From Cryptomeria japonica (lineage: Eukaryota > Streptophyta > Pinopsida > Cupressales > Cupressaceae), in the NCBI RefSeq assembly GCF_030272615.1, contig NC_081405.1, positions 21,058,047-21,122,046 of the forward strand: DNA of 64,000 bases. Reading direction: 5' to 3'. Position numbers and translations under genes: made by a program. Position 1 is the first letter of the stretch; the number at the start of each line of letters is the position of its first letter. Below, piece by piece: positions 11,598 to 21,800 of this stretch. The notes beneath the pieces are model-generated. The model was not told the DNA's origin. It did no database searches and saw only the letters and a program-made list of their open reading frames with translations.

Positions 11598-12860
11598 GGA
11601 CTAGACAAGCCCACCAGTATAGGTCTATCGGTACAGGTTTCACAAGCTTACTGATACAAGTTTACCGGTTAGTAGCCCTATTTCATTGTCTTTTGGCACT
11701 TCTCTCCAAATAACACCAAACTACACTTTAACCAAATTTAGGTTTCAGACACCCTTTTGGGACCACTATTAGATTCGAAAAGATTGGATTTCCACCCTAT
11801 TCCTGCACTCTTCAACACCTACTTGGTTACGGGCCTAATTGATCAGGTTAGACCGGTCTCACAAAAGAGGTATGGAGAATGGGATCACATGAAGGTTCCA
11901 ACTTTTTAGGAAGTTTCTCCCATGTTCAAATACCCAGTTTTAGCACTTCAACTCATCATTTCATCATTGTTCATTATCTACTCAAAGAAACTCATCTAAT
12001 CTAATCTAAACCCTCAACCGGTTTAGACTAGGGCTTGGTGGTACTGTACCAACTAACTCCTCTGACCTCGCCTCTCTAGGATCTCAAAATACACATCCCT
12101 TACTAGCATTCTACCCATGGCCATCGGATCCCAATGAGTAGACTGCAAGTTAGGGTCTTACTTGCATTATAACCCTTGAAATGGAGGGTTTCAACCTGTA
12201 GAAAATAAACGTTTGTAACTTCCACTAGAATTTACTTTGAGAGGTCAGACCTGGTGCATTGGAAGGGTGTTCCAGAGTTACTCCTAACCAGATCAAAACT
12301 TCATTAGGAATTCTCACACTCTGTACGAATCGTATGGAAAAATCTTTGTATGGCGAAATCAAATTTTTCTTATTTACTTTCTCCACCAAACTTTACAAAA
12401 CCTTCGACACACCTTCCTATGGTTGTCCACATATATATAAATCTCTTCCAACGTCCATAACCAACTTTTGAATAGTTAGGACTATTGGAGAATTAGTTGT
12501 CATCCTACCGACAACTTTGAAAAGTTGCTTGACAACAAATGCAACATTTTGCAATTTTGCAATTTTAGAACAACACCGGTTATTAACTACCTAGACCTTA
12601 TGGAAACACAACCAAGGTCATTATTTACTCCAACACCTAAGACAACATCCTAGACACACTAACTTTGACAAAATCCAAATTCCAAGCCTTCATGGCCTAA
12701 TAGACCTCTAGGTTTATATGCTCACCTAAGAGATTATTGACTATACAAAATAGGCATTCAATTACATCAAGGTTGATCATTGATCCAACCCACAATTACA
12801 ACATAAATGAACTTTTAAACAACACCATGTGCTTGAAAATTAGTTGTGCAATGAAATGTG
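11400..12860. other. unexplained 1.4-kb non-coding segment inside the copia element
   Basis: Between the zinc knuckle and the protease motif lies sequence with no copia-like coding. It starts near a CACACA run (11432) and has several short CGGTxxxGGTT-type words (11620-11670, 12017). No terminal repeats or target duplication could be fixed by eye. It is probably an old insertion, possibly a solo LTR. Confidence 0.4.
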
Positions 12861-12861
12861 C

Positions 12862-14112
12862 TCTGCACCAAGATGACTTCTAGATTCAGGGGCTTCTCAT
12901 CATATGGCATCTTCGTAGTCTATGTTCTCTTCATTTGAGCCTTGCACCATGCCACAAATTTTGATGGGAAATCATACATACATGGATGTGATTGGGAAAG
13001 AATCTATTGCCATTGGGGATAACTCCTTCAATGATGTGTTGTGTGTACCCCACTTGATAAACAATCTCCTTTTCATCTATCAAATCACATACGACTCAAC
13101 TAAGAGAATTGTGGAGTTCACACCTGACTCAGTTTTCATTAGAGACTTGGAGACTAGAGCTATCATTGCGACTGGGGGGGTTGATCATGCATCTCGGTTA
13201 TACTCCTTTTCAGATTTTGTTGATGATAATGATTTCACATATGATGATTCTACACATGATGATCACACTTCTTGTGATGATTCAGATTTTGAGGAGAAAT
13301 TTGGGTACTTGAACTTAGGGATTCTCACATGTGACCCTGTTCTTGAGCCTTTTGTTTCATCTCCTCCTATTGATATCACATCACCTATTGCACCCAATGA
13401 TGCAGATAGTGCGACAGTTTTGCCTTCATGTGATTCAGTGCAACATGATATATCTTGTCTTCCAACTTCATTTTCATGGGATGATTACTTGACAAACATT
13501 GCAGGTTTGTTTGTGGAATCCCACATTGCAGATTTGGGAGACCTCCTTGATGAAATTCATTTTCTCTCTGATGAAGATGATCCTTCTTCGATTGGTGTGA
13601 GGGAACACTCTGACCTTCTTGTTCATTCTCTACAGGATTATTCTTTCGAGGTTGACATGATTGTGGATATTTATGTACAACAGTTGGAGGAGGTCTCTTT
13701 ATCCTTTGAGGAGACATGTGAGTCTTTGGCTATTGTTCTACATTCATCTCCACTAGGTCTTGGAGTGCCTTTTTCAGTAGTGTGGGGCAGTTTACCACCT
13801 TTGGAGGGGGTATCTTTTAGCATCGACATGGGGACACTTGAGCAGTTTTTAGAGATTCCATTCATCATGAGTTTTTTTCATACATCTTCCCTTCATGATT
13901 GGGGAGACTTCATGGATACACCTTTGGTTTTGTTTCTTCCTAAGGGGAGGAATGTTGTTCGACGTTCATGGAGCAGTTTCTTCATTCATCATCGAGCTTC
14001 TATCATTGGTGCATATTCTACATTGAGGGGGGGTTTCCTAGCTTCTCTTCTTCTCTCATATGGGGGGGAATTTTTCCTCACATGGGGTTTTGTTCCTCAC
14101 ATACTTCTATGA
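12862..14112 (+). pseudogene. copia protease-like region fused to an acidic non-pol frame (fossil)
   Basis: The left part reads LLDSGASHHMAS (about 12873-12910), the copia retropepsin active site, then VIGKESIAIGDNSFNDVLCV and GVDHASRLYSFSDF, the end of the protease/pre-integrase stretch. After that, where integrase should begin, the frame continues as Asp/Ser-rich sequence (DDNDFTYDDSTHDDHTSCDD, SLQDYSFEVDMIVDIYVQQL) with no pol motif. This supports a non-autonomous design. The function of the acidic tail is unknown. Confidence 0.6.
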
Positions 14113-14323
14113 GAGTTCTCTTGTATAGCTTTCATCTGTCTTTTGGGGGAGGGTTTTTTCCCATTGGGTTTTTCTCTCTTTCCCCGCTTTGTGAGAGATT
14201 TCTTTGCATTGGTTTGCATGCATTTGCATTTGTACATGGGTACCTAACATGGCCTCGTAGCCGGGACCCATCTTGCATTGCTTAGTTGCATTGTAGACTT
14301 AAGTGCATTCCCCTAAGTTGCAC

Positions 14324-14334
14324 TTAAGGGGGGG
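14324..14334 (+). promoter_or_regulatory. copia polypurine tract
   Basis: TTAAGGGGGGG directly precedes the 3' LTR start TGTTGG at 14335. This is the expected plus-strand primer of an LTR element. Confidence 0.85.
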
Positions 14335-14797
14335 TGTTGGTGTAAATAATTATTCATCATGGATATTATTACACTATACTTAAGTTTACTTAGGAAATGC
14401 ATTTCATAGTAGAGGGCATGAGACACTTGGGTGTTTGTGCCACATTGGGATAGTGTGTAGGAGAATTTCCACCTTTTATGGTGTTGATCTTGTTACTACT
14501 CTATCATATCCACTTATTGTGGAGTGATAATTCCACCTTCGTGGGTGATCCACCTCATGTGGAATATTTTATTGTTTCTCCTACCTACCACACCTATTTC
14601 CTACCTACCCTTGTTTCTTATTGAGCCACATGTCATGCTTGTGTGCTCACATATCCATATAGCCTTGTCTATATATGCAAGTTCATATTCATTGTATGAA
14701 CAACTATTGATCATTTATCTATTGATGAGAATACAATTTATTATAGTCCTATATTTTGTACATTTCATTGAGCTCTTGATCTTGGCAAAATCTCACA
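14335..14797 (+). repeat. copia 3' LTR
   Basis: TGTTGGTGTAAATAATTATT ... AAATCTCACA, the same layout as the 5' LTR. It is followed by TT and a run of about 21 G before the gypsy LTR resumes. Confidence 0.92.
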
Positions 14798-15002
14798 TTG
14801 GGGGGGGGGGGGGGGGGGGGATTAATTAATCAAAAAGGGGATGAAATGAACTATATAAATAAATGATGTAGATTTATTTACTTAGTAGATGAATAAGGGA
14901 ATTAATCAAATTTGCTTGTGAATTCGATTCATTGGGAAGGGGGATTAATTAAATAATTGCGTATTTAATTAATTATCTTCAGACCATTTTTAGGTGTATA
15001 CA

Positions 15003-15546
15003 AAAACAAATATGGGACACTATGAAATATCGTAAAATAATCATTAATAAAACTATAGACATTGAAAACATTTCTCTTATAATCAACATTAATTCACATT
15101 AATCATTAATCATTAATTAATTATCATTTATTATCCATTGAATATCATTTATCATTTATCAGATCATTATAATTGATTTTCATTTGTTAACCCATTATCT
15201 ATGTAATTACATAATATTTTTTTATTTAATTAAATGCGAACTAATTATCCACTTTCATAAAAAATTCCATTCTCATCTCACCAATTAACTCATTCTTCAA
15301 ATTAACAACTTTCTCATAAAATGAATTTATTAAATAGACTAGATAATTCATAATTATATTCTCACGAGTTAACTCCATCTTCAAATTAGAAACTTCTTTT
15401 TCTCTTTTTTTTCTCACAAATTTAGTTTCATCTTCAAATGGAAATTCCATGAGCACAATGATCTATTAATTAAATAATCTTCTTAGGAATTCAAAATATA
15501 AATTTTTAATTTTAGTTGAGTTGATTGACATGGTTAATTCAGTTAT
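15003..15546. other. AT-rich intergenic DNA
   Basis: Dominated by ATT/TTA and ATCATT words (for example 15090-15170). No gene, RNA or element could be supported. Confidence 0.6.
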
Positions 15547-16180
15547 TGTTATAGAGAAGTTAATAAGATTACGGATTATTTGGCAAATTTAGTCATTGAT
15601 AGCAATGCTAATCAACGAGAGGTGGGTTTTGTGGAAATTCCTTCTAGGGTATGGGAAGGTTTGCAGCAATAGTTATGTGATTTTCTTGAGTAATGTTGAT
15701 GTAAAATTTTATAATGATAATTATTCCTGCTTTCCCCTTTCATTTCAAGTATTCATGTTCGTTGCCTAGAGGAGAGTTCGAGCTCATGGTATTTGATACA
15801 ATATTGTTTTTCCAAAGGTTTTTTGATACTTTCTTTTTTGGCAGGAAGGTTTTTGGCTCATGGGATTTGGCACAGGGCTTTGGAAAATTCTGTCTTCTTC
15901 CATTGATAGCAGTTGTGGAGTCTACATTTGAAAATTATCCAATGGAGTTTTTTTTTTTTTTTTTTTTTTTTGCAAATTGCCATATGGGCTCTATGTAAAA
16001 CTGATATTATATGTGTTGTGACCGCATTTTGTATGTGGTTTTGGGCGGGGTGTATAAACTGATCTGTTAGATACTATAGGTTTATTTTATGAGTTGTGAC
16101 CGGAGGTTTTCTTCCGAGGGTTCTTTCCTCCGGTATGCTCTTTGAATCCTGTGTAAAAAATAAAAAATATTAATAAAAAA
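15547..16180 (+). mobile_element. 5'-truncated LINE, 3' end with RNase H remnant
   Basis: From about 15547 one frame reads CYREVNKITDYLANLVIDSN and ends at TAG 15670-15672. YRE-x-NK-x-x-D-x-LANL is the C-terminal motif of the RNase H domain in plant L1-type ORF2. A ~500-bp 3' UTR follows, with a T run near 15950-15971 and an A-rich TAATAAAAAAG tail near 16175. The 5' end is abrupt, as expected from incomplete target-primed reverse transcription. No target duplication was found by eye. Confidence 0.68.
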
Positions 16181-17700
16181 GTTTAAGTGGAATAATCCAC
16201 TTATATTGAAAAAAAAAAATTAGTTATTGAGTTTTCCTTTAAAGTCTATAAATAAGATCATTCATTCATCATTTTCAAATCTCACATTTTTTGGGGAGTC
16301 TATTCTATCAAAATTTGAAATCAATCAATGGAATTAAAGTGTTTGATGTAGAAATTTAACACCCACATTCAAAAAGAGAATCAACATCAACACTAATTTT
16401 AAGATTCTTTTTCTTTTATTTTTTTAGTATCTTTTAATTTCTCATTTCAAATTTTATTGCTTACAAAATATACAATTAAAATAGAAATCTTAACAAATTT
16501 TAACATAACCCTCAAAACTGTAGGTTGTTACAAACTACTTATGAAAACATCATAGTTCACCTTAAAAGAACATAAACCTTTTGACAAACATATCTTGGAC
16601 AAGTTTAGAAACTTTAATAATTGGTAAAAATTTATAGACGATATCATTCAATAGAAATTTTTATTAAAAAAATTAGAATGTACTTCACATGGATTAATAG
16701 TTAAGCACAAAAATTTAAATTGAATGACATTTAAAAAAAATTACAATCATAATAATGCAAACAAGAAATTGTACAAATATAGAGCTCAAAACCATTGCAA
16801 GAAAGCTTCAAAATATTTCTTTTAATCTGCCTCATTTTTTGGTTTTAATGATTTCAATGTAAATTTCCAAACTTTTTGTGAATTTGTTATGAATGATTTG
16901 TTTTGGCCTTGTTTATTTGTACTATGAAATACTAACTATATGTCTTCCAATCATAAAATCAAATCAATAAATATGCATAGGATAACTTGTTAAATAAAAC
17001 TCTAATGCATGTACTATAGGTGTACAAGAGAACACATTTGTATGGCTATTATTGTGTCCTTTTTAAAACAAAAATATACATTATAATATTTCTTTCTAAA
17101 AGTAAAACTAAAAATATCTATAATGACGGTTCACGACAAGATAGATCTCACAACTTAATTTTGTAATTACTTTTTTATAATTTTAAAACTAAAAATAAGA
17201 CCATACTTCTCTTTAAGAATATCTCTGTTGAAACACAATAATTAACAATATCAAATGTGACAAACACCTAATTGAAAAATAATTAAAGAGATGAACAGCT
17301 CAATTTACTTAATGATATCAGATTTGCGCAATCCATGTGGATAAATTACAAAAATGTTTCTCTATTTGATTGTGTCAAAGATTTTTTGTATCAACTTTAA
17401 GATCAAAATCTTCTGATGCTCACATTTTTCTCCTTATGTTCTCTTGTATCATCCTCATAATGAATCAAGAGTGTGATTGAAAGGTTGACGCAAAAAATCT
17501 TCAATACAATCAAATCCATAAACATTTTTACAATTAACTCAATTTACTTTCAACAGATTTGAAATTTACCTAAAACTATATTAAAAAAAATTCCTTACAT
17601 AAATTATCAATTCAATGTTAATCAACAAAAAGTTCACCTGTTATGATCTGTTGACCAATAAGAGTGAAAAAGCAAACGTATGATTACTATTATTTAAAAA
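16181..17700. other. AT-rich intergenic DNA upstream of host gene 1
   Basis: Very AT-rich with many A/T runs. No open frame, RNA gene or element end is convincing. It is presumably the distal 5' flank of the gene starting near 17.8 kb. Confidence 0.6.
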
Positions 17701-17722
17701 AACAATTATTTCATTTTTATGG

Positions 17723-17732
17723 ATGACGTCAT
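17723..17732. promoter_or_regulatory. ATGACGTCAT palindrome, candidate bZIP site of host gene 1
   Basis: A perfect 10-bp palindrome with the TGACGTCA core bound by plant bZIP (TGA/CRE-type) factors. It sits in a locally GC-richer patch (17720-17960) about 1.1 kb before the coding start at 18808. A short upstream frame (ATG at 17849, about 37 codons) is nearby. The role is inferred from sequence only. Confidence 0.4.
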
Positions 17733-18807
17733 CTACAGCCACGCACTGCAAACGAAGACGAAGAAACGAAACGAGAATACCTACCAAACCTGAAAATCGC
17801 CTAACACCCGAGAAAAATCTCAAATCAATTTTAAGCAAAGAACAGTAAATGGTTCTCGTGCAAAGCGCAGATGATAATTTGAAATCTATGTCTTTCTACT
17901 TGAATTCGTGGGGTTCAATTGCCGGCGGACAATCAAATGTTACGGATGCTTCGGGACGATAAAACGGTACAATTGAATTCCTTGCCATTTATTTTGAATT
18001 TTATTTATTTTTATTTCGAAATTTTATGCTTAAATAAATTCATTGGAGAAGCTGATAAGTAAGGCCTGCTTTGGCCTTGAACTGAAAAAATTCTCTAAGT
18101 TTAGTGCTTTGAAATATTTTACTCTGTTCGTTGATTTCTTTTTGAAGTGTGACTTTTTTTGTTCTCGTGAAAAATTTAGTGCGAATTTCTTAGGAATTTT
18201 GCCACTTTGATTTCAAAAATTTGTGAATGTTTTGCAAATTCAGTTCCTTGAGTCCGAAATTTTAGATTTGTTTATAACTATGCGGCGGCTTGTCCAAAAA
18301 TCCTTGCATTTACAGGGATTAAAATCGACTTAGCAAGTCACTTCAATATTTTGGAACTTTCAGGATATTTGCCAGTCAATTATTGTGATTTGAGTGTCTT
18401 TTTGAATTTCCTGTGATCATAGCTCTGTTCTTTGTCTAGATTTATCTAATGCTGCTCCGTTACCGAAAATTTTCTTAAATTCATGTTTACTTAATGTTTT
18501 TCTTACTTTAAAGGCCTCCAAATCCCCTGAAATAGCCTGATTTTGTGTCTATTTTTGAAAAATTAAATTAAATGAGTTTTATGGCGAAGCAATTCTGAAA
18601 TTAGTGCGCAATATTTTGATTCTATAATTTTTGTTTGTCTAGCGTGTTTAATGAGAGATAATCCAGATATTGTTGAATTAGGAGAGAAATTATTTGATTC
18701 TGTAAAATTTGTTTATATAGCGTGTTTAATAAGAGAAAATCCGGGGATTTCTTCTGCACCGATTCATTAATGCCAGGGGTTTTGTCAACACAATTTTACT
18801 AGTAGTA

Positions 18808-21800
18808 ATGCGGAGGATTTTACCATTAAAGCCTGCCTCAAGCAATTCTCAAGTGCCAAACTCAAGTTCTGAGTCTGTCCAGAGAGATAAAGGGAAACCT
18901 AAACAAAAATCTTCAGGATGTGGCAAGGATGAATCCGGCGTGGTGGATTGTCATGGAAAGGATAACCTGAAAGGGTTGAAGGAGAATTCATTGGGAGCAA
19001 AGTTAAGGCGTGAGCATTTATCCCCTGTAAGAAGACCTTTCCCAAGTGGAGAGGAGAATCTTCCCTTCATCAGAGATAGCAAGCCAAAGGTGAATGCAAA
19101 ACACGTCAGGGAACACATCACTCTTCAGAAAGGTAGTCGACTTTCGACGTCCGGATCATCCATTTTTTCCACTGCCTCTTCATCTCAGAGAAATTTTAAG
19201 TCTCCCTGTGATGTTAGAAGTTCTTTCACAGGGGATGGCTACAATTTTCTGCATGGCATTCAATCTGCATCCTGGTAAGTACCAAAACGTAATGAGTACA
19301 ATCTTATAGTTTTTATTTACATTCTGTCCATGTAATCAATAGTTGGGAGTCGATCAGATAACACGAGATCTTCATCAAATTTGCTCTAGGCAGCTTAGCT
19401 TCCATTAGTATCAAATATCTGTCGATGCTTCACATGATATGTAAACTAACATTTTTAATTTTCTAATCCTCTAAACATTTATGCTAATATGTAAGAATGA
19501 TTTATTGAACATAGCATTTTTATTGTGATTTCTATGATAAGTCTTCTGTTATGAGGTAATTTGCTACCTTGATTAAGGAAAGTATTCTTTACCGGATTCT
19601 TTAATAAAATCTATTGAAGAGCTTTTAACTCATTTGTGCAGTTATATGGATCAGCTCTGCTTTAACTTTGGCTACATAGATACACACTAAAATTTCTCTA
19701 TCACAGCCTTTGTCAGTTGGACTCACCTTTGTATTCTCGGATATGTTGAATTCAATGTTTCTCACTTCGGGTTCTGCAAATAAAAACTCCTCTCTTGTCA
19801 AAATGCCCGAAGATGGATTTTATAAATGTCAAGATGTCTCTGAAAGATTTCGATTGGCACCTAGAATATTTTGGATTTCTGTAGTCATATCAGATCCACG
19901 TTAGAATTGATCTATGTCATTTTACGGACTTTGTTTGTTTGTAGACATTACTATTGTTTCTTTCCTTCTTTTCATATTGTAGTTCAAGAAGATAAAAGAC
20001 CAACTCCACTAAGCCATCATCAGAAGATATTTTGCATATGTTTCCTTTAATGACAGGAACCATTTGTTTGCAAATCTTTCACGGTAAAATCAATAGATTG
20101 AGAATTCATACTTAAATGGATTCATTCTGTTTCTTACACAACCAAATACCATATGAAACAAACACTTGCTATAAATTAGATATTTGATTATAATTTAATG
20201 AACATTTCTTTCTGATTGTGTTTACTTTGGTAAGTCTTCTGTTATGTATATGTTGTAATCTTGTTACCTTCAACAAGGAAGATGTTCTTGTCGCTGTTTT
20301 TTTGTTGTCCAGGTGTATGTGCTGTTAATGTGCTTTTAATGGTTTGCTATTACTGTCTACAGACTGCACCCTTATTTTACTGCTTTGAATATAAAAATAA
20401 TAATAATTCTTGACTGAATGCTTTAATAAAATCTATTGAAGGACGTATAATATATATGGATTAGCTTTCCATTAGTGTGCTATCTAAATTCATAATGAAC
20501 TTTCTGCTATTGAGGGATTGTCCTTACGTGCACGTTAAACAGAGCTGGAGATAGCATGAGTTTTATGATTTCTTCTTTTGAATTACATCGTAAATTCAGT
20601 AGGTAATTCTTAGAAAAAAAAAAACATTGTAGTCCTCTTTTAACTAAAAAGGACAATGAATGTATTTTCTGGTTGATTGATCGTTCTAGCTCAGAGGAGT
20701 AATTACTTACAACTTATGCTATAAATGTCTCATTGCACATTATAAACGCTGGATTGCATTACGTAGCATTCAGTGATTTCCTTTGATTTAAATAGCATTT
20801 AAATTTGTAATCATATACTTCGACAAATAATGCATCTGAATAAATCTGCAATTTGCAACAGTTTATCCAGAAGCAATTATATATTCAGAATTTCAGACTA
20901 CTACAGACCGCGGAAGCTTGAAACCTCTAATCATATTCTTGTCTCTACCAGGCCTGAAATGCAATATTTCAATTCATTTTGTTTTGTTTTGTTGAGAATT
21001 TGTTTCAGACGTTCTTTGAATGGTTGTTTGTGTTTCTTTGCATAAGAAAAGCAGGACTCAATTCATACTTTATTTACGTGTTGATAATGGACGCTACTGA
21101 AATATTTGTTGTATTGACCTTTTCATGTCCCATTCAAATTGTTGCAAGCAATGCCTATTCCTTTCTCTGAAGGATTTTTTCGGTCATTTCACTTGCTTTC
21201 ATGTGTGATTGCTTTTGGTGAATAGAATGGAAACTTTAAATAAATGATCTGATCAGTCTTTTTAAAGAAAATTTAGTGTGTCATATCTGATGAGCTTATC
21301 AATGTGGAATATATATAATGTCTTTGCAGTGGAGTTGCATCTGATAGTCATGTTGAAGGAGGGGCCAAGAAACCTGTTAAAAAAAACAGTAAAATACTAT
21401 GGACAAAGAGATCTGCTAGCACACCGAAGGATCACCCTGACGAAACCAATAAAGCAGAGATTCAAATTTCTCCAAAGAGCAACACCCCCCAAGTCCCAAA
21501 GGCTCCCAAGAGGCTCTTCGGTTCTTTTCTAGCCAAGGATTTGAATATTTGTACAAATAGAGACAAGGATAAATCCACTCTAGGTGAGCCACAAGAAAAT
21601 TCCCGGGATGGGGATGAACCTAATAGAAGTTCAGATCATTCATCTCTTATTATTATTTCAGAAGAGGTTCCTGTGGAAGCCGATAATACTAGAGGTCTTG
21701 TAAGGACTCCATCTGTCAGAAGCTTAACAGATTCCAATGAACCTTTCTCAAAGTTAACTGGGAATACTTCTCCAAAGCAGTCAGGGTTGGCTATATTGAG

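Larger units (their letters stand above)
8408..14797 (+). mobile_element. Ty1/copia element with gag and protease but no visible IN-RT-RNase H
   Basis: Two direct LTRs (8408-8862 and 14335-14797) flank a PBS, gag, zinc knuckle, protease-like region and polypurine tract. No integrase, reverse transcriptase or RNase H is recognisable in the ~5.5-kb interior, so it looks like a non-autonomous, TR-GAG-like form that would need enzymes in trans. The LTRs differ by roughly 4-5% by eye plus a ~20-bp and a ~10-bp indel. At slow gymnosperm rates that suggests an age of very roughly 10-30 million years (inference). A candidate target duplication TGGGG lies at both flanks, blurred by a poly-G run. The coding frames are broken. 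Confidence 0.85.
1..15002 (-). mobile_element. Ty3/gypsy LTR retrotransposon, 5' part, runs off the left edge
   Basis: Read on the minus strand, the order is 5' LTR, PBS, long leader, gag, protease, G-patch linker and reverse transcriptase, the usual gypsy order. RNase H, integrase and the 3' LTR would lie left of position 1. The PBS starts TGGCGCC and the RT carries a PKDDFPLP block, both seen in Tat/Ogre-like plant gypsy elements, so that lineage is my inference. The 5' LTR is split by a later copia insertion (8408-14797). The coding part is a fossil broken in several places. The 5 bases outside the LTR are AAAAC (15003-15007), but the matching target duplication is outside the window. Confidence 0.88.
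7552..15002 (-). repeat. gypsy 5' LTR, split by a copia insertion
   Basis: On the minus strand the LTR starts TGTATACACCTAAAAATGG at 15002 and ends ATCACA at 7552. Removing the copia element (8408-14797) leaves about 1,060 bp. A TATA-like TATAAAT on the minus strand (7941-7947) would sit in U3, with the remaining ~390 bp as R-U5. The pieces are 7552-8407 and 14798-15002. TG...CA ends and an adjacent PBS support the call. Confidence 0.78.
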
